Source of the DNA: Cloacibacillus sp.
GTDB taxonomy: Bacteria > Synergistota > Synergistia > Synergistales > Synergistaceae
NCBI GenBank assembly: GCA_036655895.1
Contig: JAVVPF010000001.1
Span: 1 to 64,000 of the forward strand
Direction: 5' to 3'
DNA: 64,000 nucleotides
Shown: in pieces, positions 26,736-35,469 of the stretch
Layout: the number at the start of each line of letters is the position of its first letter
How positions within the stretch are numbered: the first letter of the stretch is position 1
Notes under the pieces: model-generated
The model's database searches: none
Told to the model about the DNA's origin: nothing
Seen by the model: only the letters and a program-made list of their open reading frames with translations
Position numbers and translations under genes: made by a program

Positions 26736-28542
26736 CCCGCAATACACAAAATTTGACGCCGTCCGCCGTCTGCGTTTTTTGCAGTCGGCAGTCTTCGTCT
26801 CTTTTTTGCTGCTTGCTTCAGGGCTTTTTTTCTTTCAGATAATACAGGGCAACGACTACATAAAACTTGCTTCCAACAACAGGCTTCGCATACTTAGGAT
26901 AACGCCTCCGCGCGGCAGCATCGTAGACGTAAACGGCGCTCCTCTTGCCGTAAACGTCAGGACCTTCAACATCAACGGCTATCCCATAGATTTGCAGAAG
27001 GAGGAAAACATCGCCTCCATCACGTCGCTGCTTCAGCGCAACGGCATCCCGATGACGCAGGAAAAATTCCGCGAATTGGTCGCAAAACAATACTCCGCGC
27101 CATACCGCGCCATCACCGTCGCCACAAACCTCACCTTCGCGCAGGTGGCTGAGATAATAATGGACAAAGATTTTAAAAAGACGCTCTTTCTAACCTCCGT
27201 CTGGCGGCGCACATATCCCGCTGCGCAGTACGCGGCGCACGTCGTGGGCTACGTCGCAGAGATAACCAAAGAGGAGCTGGAGGCAAGAGATTCCGAGTCC
27301 TACATGGGCGGAGACATGATAGGCAAGAACGGCATCGAGGGAAAATACGAGGAGCGGCTAAAGGGCGCGGCTGGCGAAGAAGTCATAGAGGTCGACTCCA
27401 GAGGCCGCAAGCTTCGCAATGTGAGCTACCTCAAATCCACCAAGGGCGACGACATGACGCTCACCATCGACATAGCGGCGCAGCGCTACGCGGCGGAGCT
27501 TTTGGGTGATTTTCGCGGCGCCGTCATCGCGATGGATGTAAAAACCGGCGCGGTGCGCTGTCTTTACTCGGCTCCAAGCTACGACCCGAACCCGCTCACC
27601 TGGGGCATAACAAACGAAGAATGGCGCGCGCTGAACGACAAAACGAAGCGCCCCATGATGAACCGCGCCATATCGGGGGCCTATCCTCCCGCCTCCACCT
27701 TCAAACTTATAACAGGCTCCGCAGTGCTTGAGACTGGAACGGTAAATCAGTACACGAGCGTCTACTGCCCCGGCTACTACGAACTGGGCAACAGACGTTT
27801 TCGCTGCTGGAAACACAGTGGACACGGGCGCGAGACCATAGTGACCGCGCTCAGGGACTCATGCGACGTCTATTTTTATCACTTCGCCTACCAGATGGGC
27901 ATAGACCGGCTGCTTAAGACCGCCGAAAAATACGGCGTCGGAGAAAAAACGGGGATAGACCTTCCCGGAGAGGTATCGGGCACTCTTGCCGGTCCCGACT
28001 GGAAGAAGAAAAGAATAAAAGAGAACTGGTACGGCGGAGATACTGTAAACTATTCGATAGGGCAGGGATATGTGCTGATGACGCCGCTGCAAGTCCTCAG
28101 GGCCTACGCAGCGGTGGCGAATGGTGGTAAACTTTTAACGCCCAGGCTGAATGCCGCGGCTCCAGTGGAGAGCGCTCCTCTTGATATATCGTCAAACGTC
28201 ATGAAACTCATACAGGGCGGTATGCAGGAGGTAACAAAGAGCGGCACCGGTAAAAGGGCCAGCTCATTTGGCGTGGCCGTCGCTGGAAAGACCGGCACGG
28301 CGCAGAACTCGCACGGCGAGGACCACGCGTGGTTCGTAGGCTTCGCTCCCGCCGACGACCCGAAGTATGTCGCCGTGGCAATAGCGGAGGCCGGCAAAGC
28401 CGGCTCGTCTGTAACTGGGCCTATAGTAGGTAAAATGCTGAATTTCTTGATAAACGGCAAAAAATATGCACAGCCGTCCGATACGGCGGGGGTCGCCTAC
28501 CCCGCGCCCGCCGGAGGCCAAAGCAGAGGTGCTGAAAGATGA
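26728..28542 (+). CDS. mrdA: Penicillin-binding protein 2 (elongation transpeptidase)
   Basis: Cross-links lateral-wall peptidoglycan, anchored in the inner membrane with the catalytic domain in the periplasm. Membrane helix about 19-40; pedestal domain with the PRGSIVDVNG motif (61-70). Transpeptidase motifs: Ser323 in STFK (323-326), SCD (378-380, the SxD form usual in PBP2) and KTGT (521-524). 604 residues is typical. Overlaps mreD by 8 bases and minC by 4. Confidence 0.95.
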   Translation: MHNPQYTKFDAVRRLRFLQSAVFVSFLLLASGLFFFQIIQGNDYIKLASNNRLRILRITPPRGSIVDVNGAPLAVNVRTFNINGYPIDLQKEENIASITSLLQRNGIPMTQEKFRELVAKQYSAPYRAITVATNLTFAQVAEIIMDKDFKKTLFLTSVWRRTYPAAQYAAHVVGYVAEITKEELEARDSESYMGGDMIGKNGIEGKYEERLKGAAGEEVIEVDSRGRKLRNVSYLKSTKGDDMTLTIDIAAQRYAAELLGDFRGAVIAMDVKTGAVRCLYSAPSYDPNPLTWGITNEEWRALNDKTKRPMMNRAISGAYPPASTFKLITGSAVLETGTVNQYTSVYCPGYYELGNRRFRCWKHSGHGRETIVTALRDSCDVYFYHFAYQMGIDRLLKTAEKYGVGEKTGIDLPGEVSGTLAGPDWKKKRIKENWYGGDTVNYSIGQGYVLMTPLQVLRAYAAVANGGKLLTPRLNAAAPVESAPLDISSNVMKLIQGGMQEVTKSGTGKRASSFGVAVAGKTGTAQNSHGEDHAWFVGFAPADDPKYVAVAIAEAGKAGSSVTGPIVGKMLNFLINGKKYAQPSDTAGVAYPAPAGGQSRGAER

Positions 28543-29207
28543 TACAATTAAAGGGCAGGCAGGCCGGTTCTCTGAAATGTATAGTGCCGGCCGACATGAG
28601 CGAACGTCAGATGTTCGATGGATTTGCTTCGCTGCTTTCTACGGGCAGCAGCCTGTTGAACGGCAGCGAGATAGTCATCGACCTGCAGGAGCGCAGATTT
28701 TCTCCGTCCCTTCTGACGAAGATATGGAAAAGTTTCATCGAGCCAAGCGGTTCTTCGATATCGTACTGGATTGTGACGGACAATGATTCTCGCGCCTCTC
28801 TTGAACGGATGGGCTTCAAGGTCTCTCCAGAGGACGCGACTCCCGTGGCCGTCCCAGTAAGGTCCGACGCTTTGGGTGTAGACGCGTGCGTCTATTTTGG
28901 CACGCTGCGCGGCGGCCAGAAGATATCGCACACAGGCGACGTCATCGTCATAGGCAACGTAAATCAGGGCGCGGAGATTGCGGCCAAAGGCGACGTCACG
29001 ATAATAGGCCGGCTCAACGGCCTTGTTCACGCCGGCTGCTGCGGCGACGACGCCATGATAATTCTTACCAGATCGCTTGAAGCGGGGCAGATAAGAATCG
29101 GGACGAAAGTTGGTATAATAGACAGGGATTCTCCGTACTGGGGCAAAGAGGTATCTATCCAAATATCAAATGGAAACGTGCAGGTGCTCCCATGGCCGGC
29201 ACTATAA
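28539..29207 (+). CDS. minC: Septum site-determining protein MinC
   Basis: Division inhibitor that blocks FtsZ polymerisation away from midcell. The N-terminal domain (1-105) is poorly conserved; the C-terminal beta-helix (about 115-220) shows the diagnostic TLRGGQKI, GDVIVIGNVNQGAEIAA and GRLNGLVHAG repeats. It starts by ATGA overlap with mrdA, which ties the division-site system to the wall-elongation genes. Confidence 0.93.
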   Translation: MIQLKGRQAGSLKCIVPADMSERQMFDGFASLLSTGSSLLNGSEIVIDLQERRFSPSLLTKIWKSFIEPSGSSISYWIVTDNDSRASLERMGFKVSPEDATPVAVPVRSDALGVDACVYFGTLRGGQKISHTGDVIVIGNVNQGAEIAAKGDVTIIGRLNGLVHAGCCGDDAMIILTRSLEAGQIRIGTKVGIIDRDSPYWGKEVSIQISNGNVQVLPWPAL

Positions 29208-29221
29208 AGGAGGACAACGGT

Positions 29222-30022
29222 TTGGCTTGCAGAACTATAGTCATCACTTCAGGTAAGGGCGGCGTCGGCAAAACGACGACGACGGCAAACCTCGCAGCAT
29301 CGCTTGCCGCGGCGGGCCTAAGAGTGGTCGCCATCGACGGCGACGTGGGGCTCAGGAATCTCGACGTCATTATGGGCCTTGAAAACAGGATAGTGTATAC
29401 GCTCATCGACGTCATTGATGGCAACTGCCGCCTGAATCAGGCGCTCATCCGCGACAAAAGGTTTGACAATCTTTTTCTCATTCCCACCGCGCAGTCAAAG
29501 ACAAAGGACGCCGTATCCTCCGAGCAGATGATAAAGCTGTGCGCCGACCTGCGCCGCGATTTTGATTTTATTTTGATAGACAGCCCCGCCGGCATAGAAT
29601 CCGGTTTCAAGAACGCGGCGGCCGGAGCGGACGAAGCGCTTGTCGTGACGACGCCCGAAGTCTCCGCCGTGCGTGACGCTGACCGCATCATAGGGCTGCT
29701 TGAGTCTATGGGCAAAGCGCCGATACAGCTTATTGTAAACAGGATACGCCCCGACATGGTCAAGCGCGGAGAGATGCTCACCATACAGGACGTGCTTGAC
29801 ATACTGGCGGTCGACTTGGTCGGCGCCATTCCTGACGACGAATCCATCGTCATCTCGGCAAACCGCGGCGAGCCGCTTACGCTCTCTGGCGAATCACGCG
29901 CGAGCGCGGCATACGGCAACATCGCAAAACGCCTTTGCGGTGAAGAGGTCCCCTTCTTGGACCTTTCAAAGCCCGAGGGCGGCCTCTTCGCCTCTCTGCG
30001 CAGATTCTTCACAAAGGGCTAG
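29222..30022 (+). CDS. minD: Septum site-determining protein MinD
   Basis: Membrane-associated ATPase that recruits MinC and is moved by MinE. The deviant Walker A GKGGVGKT is at 10-17, the switch motifs follow, and the C-terminus ends in a basic amphipathic helix (SLRRFFTKG) that binds membrane. The TTG at 29222 is chosen: AAAGGAGG lies 8 bases upstream and the product then begins as MinD proteins do. An ATG at 29192 overlaps minC and precedes that ribosome site, giving a ten-residue unrelated extension. Confidence 0.94.
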   Translation: MACRTIVITSGKGGVGKTTTTANLAASLAAAGLRVVAIDGDVGLRNLDVIMGLENRIVYTLIDVIDGNCRLNQALIRDKRFDNLFLIPTAQSKTKDAVSSEQMIKLCADLRRDFDFILIDSPAGIESGFKNAAAGADEALVVTTPEVSAVRDADRIIGLLESMGKAPIQLIVNRIRPDMVKRGEMLTIQDVLDILAVDLVGAIPDDESIVISANRGEPLTLSGESRASAAYGNIAKRLCGEEVPFLDLSKPEGGLFASLRRFFTKG

Positions 30023-30031
30023 GTGTGAACT

Positions 30032-30334
30032 ATGGGCATTATTGACGTTATCAGCGGCCTTTTTGGAAAAAACAAGAGCAGCTCGGTTGCGAAGGAACGC
30101 CTGCAGCTTGTGCTCATCCACGACAGGAACGACATTTCGCCTGAGGTGCTCAACGCGCTGCGCGGCGAGATGATCAAAGTGATAAAAAAATACCTCGATA
30201 TAGACGAGACCGGAATCGAACTGGATCTGAACAGGGAAGACCACTCCGTGGCGCTGCTTGCCAGCATCCCGCTGAAAAACCTTCAGCGACCGGCTAGGGG
30301 ACACAAAAGGACAGGCGAGACAAAGAATCAATGA
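30032..30334 (+). CDS. minE: Cell division topological specificity factor MinE
   Basis: Stimulates MinD ATPase and drives pole-to-pole movement. The 100 residues show the membrane-binding start (GIIDVISGLFG), the anti-MinCD helix/beta segment (about 17-35) and the topological domain with LNREDHSVALLASIPL. The tail after residue 88 is basic and unconserved. Nine bases after minD. Having MinE rather than DivIVA indicates oscillating Min control. Confidence 0.93.
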   Translation: MGIIDVISGLFGKNKSSSVAKERLQLVLIHDRNDISPEVLNALRGEMIKVIKKYLDIDETGIELDLNREDHSVALLASIPLKNLQRPARGHKRTGETKNQ

Positions 30335-30364
30335 TTTTCGCCGGAGGAACCAGGTTTGCAATAA

Positions 30365-31486
30365 ATGGCTGAAAAATATTCAACGAGCTGGGCCGACATC
30401 AGATCCTACATGGACTGGAGCCTGCTCATTTTTACGCTGATACTGTTTGGCTTCGGGCTGGTCGCCATATACAGCGCAAGCGCCTCGTTTGCGCGCGGCG
30501 GCGCGCCCGTCTCGGACTTTGTCGTAAAGCAGACGCTCTGGGGCGCGATGAGCGCGCTGCTTTACGTCGCCGTCTTGAAAACGGACTACCGCAACATCAT
30601 AAAATATGCGTGGTTTTTCTTTGCCGCCATCATTGTTATTTTTATAGTGCTGCTCGTCATAGGCCATACGGCTAAAGGTTCTCAGCGGTGGTTCAACCTG
30701 GGCTTCATTCGCTTCCAGCCCTCGGAGCTGGGAAAGGTCGTATTTGCGCTCGCTATTGCGAAACTTTGCTCAAACCTCCCGCCGAACACCGTGCGCGGCA
30801 TCGGCACGGCGCTGCTCATGGCGGGCTCCGTCATCGGCCTCATCATGATACAGCCGGACCTTGGAAGTTCGCTCGTCTACGCGGTGATGCTCTTTGCCGT
30901 TTTTATCGCGGCTGGCGCGCCCGTCAAGATACTGCTGGGGATGGTCGGTTCTTTGCTTGCGCTGCTGCCGGTGGGCTGGATGATATTAAAGCCGTACCAG
31001 CGAATGCGCCTGCTTGTCTTTCTCGACCCGACTGTGGACCCGCAGGGCGCGGGCTACAACGTCATCCAGTCGCGCATAGCTGTAGGCTCCGGCGGCATCT
31101 TTGGAAAGGGCTTCATGCACGGCACTCAGGGAAAGCTGCATTTTCTGCCGGAGCCTCATACAGACTTTATATTCAGCGTCTTTTCGGAGGAGTTCGGCTT
31201 CGTCGGATGCTCCGTCGCCCTCATCCTCTTTGGGCTGCTTCTTTGGAGGATACTCTCCATCTCGCAGTACACCAAGGAGATGGAGGCAAAACTTCTGTGC
31301 GTCGCGATAGCCGCGTGGATATGGTTTCAGATAGTTGAAAGCGTCGCCATGAGCATGGGGCTGGCGCCTGTGACGGGGCTTCCGCTTCCTCTTTTCAGCT
31401 ACGGGGGAAGCTCGCTGCTCGTCATCTCCATAGGGCTCGCGCTCGTTCAAAGCGTGAACATCGTAGCAAGGCGGGAGCGCTTTTAA
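30365..31486 (+). CDS. rodA: SEDS glycosyltransferase RodA
   Basis: Polymerises glycan strands with PBP2 during elongation. The 373 residues have about ten helices. Motifs: GSQRWFNLGFIRFQPSE near 100-120, DLGSSLVYA, then GTQGKLHFLPEPHTDFIFSV and the C-terminal GLPLPLFSYGGSS, all typical of RodA/FtsW. It is called RodA, not FtsW, because it closes the mre-mrdA-min cluster. The ribosome site GGAGG is 17 bases before the ATG, which is long. No terminator is visible after it. Confidence 0.92.
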   Translation: MAEKYSTSWADIRSYMDWSLLIFTLILFGFGLVAIYSASASFARGGAPVSDFVVKQTLWGAMSALLYVAVLKTDYRNIIKYAWFFFAAIIVIFIVLLVIGHTAKGSQRWFNLGFIRFQPSELGKVVFALAIAKLCSNLPPNTVRGIGTALLMAGSVIGLIMIQPDLGSSLVYAVMLFAVFIAAGAPVKILLGMVGSLLALLPVGWMILKPYQRMRLLVFLDPTVDPQGAGYNVIQSRIAVGSGGIFGKGFMHGTQGKLHFLPEPHTDFIFSVFSEEFGFVGCSVALILFGLLLWRILSISQYTKEMEAKLLCVAIAAWIWFQIVESVAMSMGLAPVTGLPLPLFSYGGSSLLVISIGLALVQSVNIVARRERF

Positions 31487-31583
31487 TACGGCATGGCGCG
31501 GTAAATAATTACTTTTAATGTTGAAATTACGGCGGGATTATTTGCAAACCTGCCTTTTTATAAAGATTTAGGGGGATATTTTT

Positions 31584-33362
31584 ATGTATGCAGCACTAGA
31601 TGAGACGCGCCTAAAGAGGCTTTTGTCCTCTGTAAAGCGTCCGTCGCGCTATATCGGCGGCGAATGGGGGAGCGGCCCTGTAAAAGAAGAGGCCGGCCTC
31701 GTTCGTATATGTTACGCCTTTCCAGACCTCTACGAGGTCGGGATGAGCTATCTTGGCTTTCAGATACTCTATCAGCTTACAAAATCGCTGCCCTACGCCG
31801 ACGCGGAGAGAGTTTACACGCCGTGGCCCGACATGGAGGCGGCTATGCGCGACAGCAAAACGCCTATATGGGCGCTCGAGAGCAAACGTCCTCTCAAAGC
31901 CTTCGACGCAGTAGGCTTCACACTTCAGTACGAGCTTTCGTACACGAACATACTGACTATCCTGGACCTCGCCTCCATTCCGTTCCGCGCGGCGGACAGA
32001 ACGGAAGAGGACCCGATAATTTTGGCGGGAGGCCCCGGCGCGCTTGCGCCTGAGCCGACGGCGCCGTTCATCGACGCCTTCCTTGTAGGCGACGGCGAGG
32101 CGCTGATACCCGATGTCTTAAAATGCCTGCACGAGCTTAAGGGCGCGCCGCGCGCGGAAAAACTTGCGGCGCTTGCGAAAATTGAAGGCGTATACGTCCC
32201 CGCGCTTTTTTCCGGCGGAAGGATACGCCGCCGTATAGTGGAGCGGCTTGACGAGGCCTTCTACCACACCTCGATGATAGTTCCAAACACGGGCATAGTG
32301 CACGACCGTGCTACGATGCAGGTCTTCAAGGGCTGCACGCGCGGCTGCCGCTTCTGTCAGGCCGGCATGATAGACAGGCCGCTGCGCGAAAGAAGCGCGG
32401 AATCGGTCTGCGCTCAGGCGCGTCAGATACTCGCCTCGACTGGCTGGGAGGAGACGGGGCTGCTTTCGCTCGCCACCTGCGACTGGCAGGGGCTCGCTCC
32501 CACCATGGAAAATTTAAAACCTGTGCTTGCGGAGAATCAGATAAAACTTTCCCTGCCGAGCCTGCGCGTAGACGCCTTTTCCGTAGAGCTCGCCGCGGGG
32601 CTTGAAAGCATGAGAAAGGGCGGCCTCACCTTCGCGCCCGAGGCCGGCTCGCAGCGTCTGCGCGACGTAATCAACAAGGGCGTCACGGAAGAGGCGATAG
32701 AGGACGCGCTTTCTTCGACCTTTGAACACGGATGGGACCGCGTGAAGCTCTATTTCATGATGGGGCTTCCGACGGAAACTCAGGAGGACCTTGCCGGCAT
32801 ACTCGACATCTGCAACAAGGCCGTCTCTATAGCGAAAAGAAACAAACGGCGCGGCGACGTCAACGCCTCTGTGGCTGGCTTCGTCCCGAAGGCTCATACG
32901 CCGTTTCAGTGGGAGGCGCAGGCGACGATATCCGAGCTTCGCGAGCGCGGACGGTGGCTCAAAACGACGCTGCGCAACCGCAAAGTTTCTCTCTCCTACC
33001 ACGAGCCGGAGCAGACGTTCCTTGAAGGAGTCTTCGCGCGCGGAGACTCGCGCCTTGCCGCTGCAATCGAGGAGGCGTGGCGCCGCGGCGCCCGCTTTGA
33101 CGGATGGAGCGAATTTTTTAACATCGAACGCTGGAACGAGGTCTTCCGCGATCTGGATATAGACGCAGCCGCCTACACGGGCGCGCGCGGTGTGGACGAC
33201 GTTCTTCCGTGGGACCATATAGACAGCGGAGTTTCAAAAGAATACCTGCTGCGCGAACGCGCAAAGGCGCTTGCGGGCTGTGTTACGGAGGACTGCCGCC
33301 TTTGCTGCAACGGCTGCGGCTGGCAGGGAAAAACGGAGGTGTGCCGCAATGCCCAGGATTAG
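31584..33362 (+). CDS. B12-binding-domain radical SAM protein (TIGR03960 type)
   Basis: Uncharacterised radical SAM enzyme family conserved in Firmicutes-like genomes. The N-terminal ~200 residues resemble a cobalamin-binding domain (ILAGGPGALAPEP near 150). The SAM/Fe-S motif CTRGCRFC places Cys251, Cys255 and Cys258 for the [4Fe-4S] cluster; the barrel continues with LSLPSLRVDAFS and FAPEAGSQRLRDVINKG. The last ~25 residues form a separate Cys cluster (CRLCCNGCGW) that could bind a second metal centre. It overlaps the DUF2344 gene by 14 bases; in many genomes the two are fused. The substrate is unknown; the RNase G neighbour hints at RNA. Confidence 0.85.
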   Translation: MYAALDETRLKRLLSSVKRPSRYIGGEWGSGPVKEEAGLVRICYAFPDLYEVGMSYLGFQILYQLTKSLPYADAERVYTPWPDMEAAMRDSKTPIWALESKRPLKAFDAVGFTLQYELSYTNILTILDLASIPFRAADRTEEDPIILAGGPGALAPEPTAPFIDAFLVGDGEALIPDVLKCLHELKGAPRAEKLAALAKIEGVYVPALFSGGRIRRRIVERLDEAFYHTSMIVPNTGIVHDRATMQVFKGCTRGCRFCQAGMIDRPLRERSAESVCAQARQILASTGWEETGLLSLATCDWQGLAPTMENLKPVLAENQIKLSLPSLRVDAFSVELAAGLESMRKGGLTFAPEAGSQRLRDVINKGVTEEAIEDALSSTFEHGWDRVKLYFMMGLPTETQEDLAGILDICNKAVSIAKRNKRRGDVNASVAGFVPKAHTPFQWEAQATISELRERGRWLKTTLRNRKVSLSYHEPEQTFLEGVFARGDSRLAAAIEEAWRRGARFDGWSEFFNIERWNEVFRDLDIDAAAYTGARGVDDVLPWDHIDSGVSKEYLLRERAKALAGCVTEDCRLCCNGCGWQGKTEVCRNAQD

Positions 33363-33954
33363 GATAATTTTTGAAAAGTGCGGCCTCTTTACCTTCGTAA
33401 ACCACATGGATCTGCCAGTCATCTTTGCGAGGGCGGCGCGCCGCGCGGGGCTTTCGCAGGAGTTCACGCAGGGTTTTTCTCCCCATCCGAGGATAAGCCT
33501 GGCCGCTCCTCTTGCCATAGGCGTAGAAGGCTTCTGCGAGCCGGCGGATTTCTGGTTTGAAAAATGGGAGGCCGGCTCTCTTGAACTCTGGAATGAAATG
33601 CTTCCCGAAGGCTTGAATATATTAAAGGGCGCGGAAGTGCCCGACGGCGCGGCTCTTGCAAAGTTCGTTGACGCCGCGCTGTACCGCGTGACGTTTTGCC
33701 GCGGAGTTCTGCCGCTTCTGGCAAAAGAGGCGGCGGAGAACGCGGCAAACGCCATAGGCGCGCTTCGCGGCTGCGAATACAACGACGGCGTCCTGCTCAT
33801 ATCGGTAGGCGACCTGGAGCGCTGCGGAGGCGGCTTTTTTGTAAAGGTATTCACCGAGGCCGGTCTCATAGAGGGTTGGTCCGACCTTTGCATTGAGAGG
33901 CTTGTGACGGGCGCCTGGGACGAAGAGACGAACTCCGTCAGACCGCTCTTATAG
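33349..33954 (+). CDS. DUF2344 / TIGR03936 radical SAM-associated protein
   Basis: Partner protein of the preceding radical SAM enzyme; function unknown. The 201 residues start PRIRIIFEKCGLFTFVNHMDL and include LSQEFTQGFSPHPRISLAAPL (about 40-60), the hallmark of this family (an LRFSQGFxPxPxI-type motif). GGAGGTG lies 7 bases before the chosen ATG; an earlier in-frame ATG inside the radical SAM gene lacks a ribosome site. It has two Cys near residues 10 and 118 and no known catalytic motif. RNase G follows in 12 bases. Confidence 0.83.
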   Translation: MPRIRIIFEKCGLFTFVNHMDLPVIFARAARRAGLSQEFTQGFSPHPRISLAAPLAIGVEGFCEPADFWFEKWEAGSLELWNEMLPEGLNILKGAEVPDGAALAKFVDAALYRVTFCRGVLPLLAKEAAENAANAIGALRGCEYNDGVLLISVGDLERCGGGFFVKVFTEAGLIEGWSDLCIERLVTGAWDEETNSVRPLL

Positions 33955-33966
33955 GAGGCGTAAGAT

Positions 33967-35469
33967 ATGGCAGGTTGGTCAAAAAAGATAATAGCAAATC
34001 TTATAGACCCTGAAGAGATCAGGATAGCCATAATTGACGAACAGGGTAAACTCTACGAATTTTTTGTCGAACGTATGCTTGAACACCAGCGTACCGGCGA
34101 GATATATAAGGCGCGCGTGGACAGCGTCCTTCCCGGGATGAACTCCGCCTTCCTGAACCTGGGCGACGGCAGAAACGGATTTCTCTATCTGGACGACGTC
34201 AGATGCGGCGAGGTAAAGCCCGGCATGGAGATGCTGGTGCAGGTGGTGAAGAACGCGCGCAAAGGCAAGGGGGCGCGCGTCTCCCCGCGTATATCCATCG
34301 CGGGCCGCTACATGGTGCTTATACCCGGCGGACACGAGACGGGCGTCTCAAAGCGTATAGAAAACGACGACGAGCGCGAAAGGCTGCGCCTCATCGCAAA
34401 GGAAATTCGCCCAAAGGACTTCGGCATAATCATTAGGACCGTGGCCGAAGGCTGCGACGCGGAGAGCCTGCGCTGCGACGTGGAGGACCTCGTTTCGCAG
34501 TGGCGCGCCATAGAACACAGTGCGAAGCAGAACAGCGCGCCCTGCCTCATCCACCGCGACCTTGGGCTGATAGAGCGTGTGCTGCGCGACGAACTGACGG
34601 AAAACATCGACGAAATTGTCGTCGACAGCGAGGAAGAGGTTGAAAATATCCAGGCCATCGTCAGGAAATTCTTCCCGGAACGCGACCCAGAGGTCAATTT
34701 CTTCCGAGGAAAGATACCGCTCTTTGACGTCTACGGCCTTGAAAGCCAGCTCGCGGAGCTTATGGACAGAAAAGTGTGGCTCTCATCCGGCGCCTACCTT
34801 GTAATAGACCAGACGGAGGCGCTCACAGTCATTGACGTGAACACCGGTAAATTCATCGGGTCAAAAAATTTGAACGACACCGTGCTTCAAACAAACCTGG
34901 AGGCCGCCGTTGAGATAGCGCGTCAGCTCAGGCTTCGCGCGCTCGGCGGCATCGTAGTCGTGGACTTCATAGACATGGAAAACGAAGCGGACAATCAAGC
35001 GCTGGTGCAGAAGTTACAGGAGCTGTTCAAAAGCGACAGGTGCAAGGCGCGCGTCTACGGAGTGACGGGCCTCGGACTGGTCGAAATAACGCGCAAACGC
35101 GCGCGCACGGACATTCGCGCGGCCATGTCCCGTGGCTGTCCCTTCTGCGGAGGGCTTGGCTCCGTCGAAAAAGAAGAAAGCGTAGCCATCCAGATAAAGC
35201 GCTTCATCCGTAAAATAGTGCTCTCGTCAAAATCGGAGGCGCTTTTGATAGAATGCCACAAAGCCGTAGCTGACTACATCAGCGAGACCTTCCTAAGTGC
35301 GTGGCAGGAGGAGTTTGACAAAAAAATCTTCCTGCGCGGCAGCCAGGAGATATTTTGGAGCAAGTACCGTTTGGAATGTCAGGGCACGCTTGCCCAGGTG
35401 GAACATAAAATAAACGCACTACAGAAAAGAGAGGGCTGGGCAGTTGTATATCGGTCGCCTTCAGCTTAA
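33967..35469 (+). CDS. rng: Ribonuclease G/E family endoribonuclease
   Basis: Cuts single-stranded RNA in rRNA maturation and mRNA decay. S1 domain about 37-120 (ARVDSVLPGMNSAFLNLGDGRNGFL); catalytic Asp290 in IDVNTG and the Asp pair of DFIDM (333-337); zinc link CPFCGG at 391-396. At 500 residues it is the short RNase G form without the RNase E scaffold tail. TAGGAGGC lies just upstream. The smc gene begins inside its last 26 bases. Confidence 0.94.
   Translation: MAGWSKKIIANLIDPEEIRIAIIDEQGKLYEFFVERMLEHQRTGEIYKARVDSVLPGMNSAFLNLGDGRNGFLYLDDVRCGEVKPGMEMLVQVVKNARKGKGARVSPRISIAGRYMVLIPGGHETGVSKRIENDDERERLRLIAKEIRPKDFGIIIRTVAEGCDAESLRCDVEDLVSQWRAIEHSAKQNSAPCLIHRDLGLIERVLRDELTENIDEIVVDSEEEVENIQAIVRKFFPERDPEVNFFRGKIPLFDVYGLESQLAELMDRKVWLSSGAYLVIDQTEALTVIDVNTGKFIGSKNLNDTVLQTNLEAAVEIARQLRLRALGGIVVVDFIDMENEADNQALVQKLQELFKSDRCKARVYGVTGLGLVEITRKRARTDIRAAMSRGCPFCGGLGSVEKEESVAIQIKRFIRKIVLSSKSEALLIECHKAVADYISETFLSAWQEEFDKKIFLRGSQEIFWSKYRLECQGTLAQVEHKINALQKREGWAVVYRSPSA

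Noticed and set aside
29192-29221. ATG start for minD overlapping minC
   Set aside because: It lies before the strong AAAGGAGG and adds ten residues not found at MinD N-termini; the TTG at 29222 fits better.
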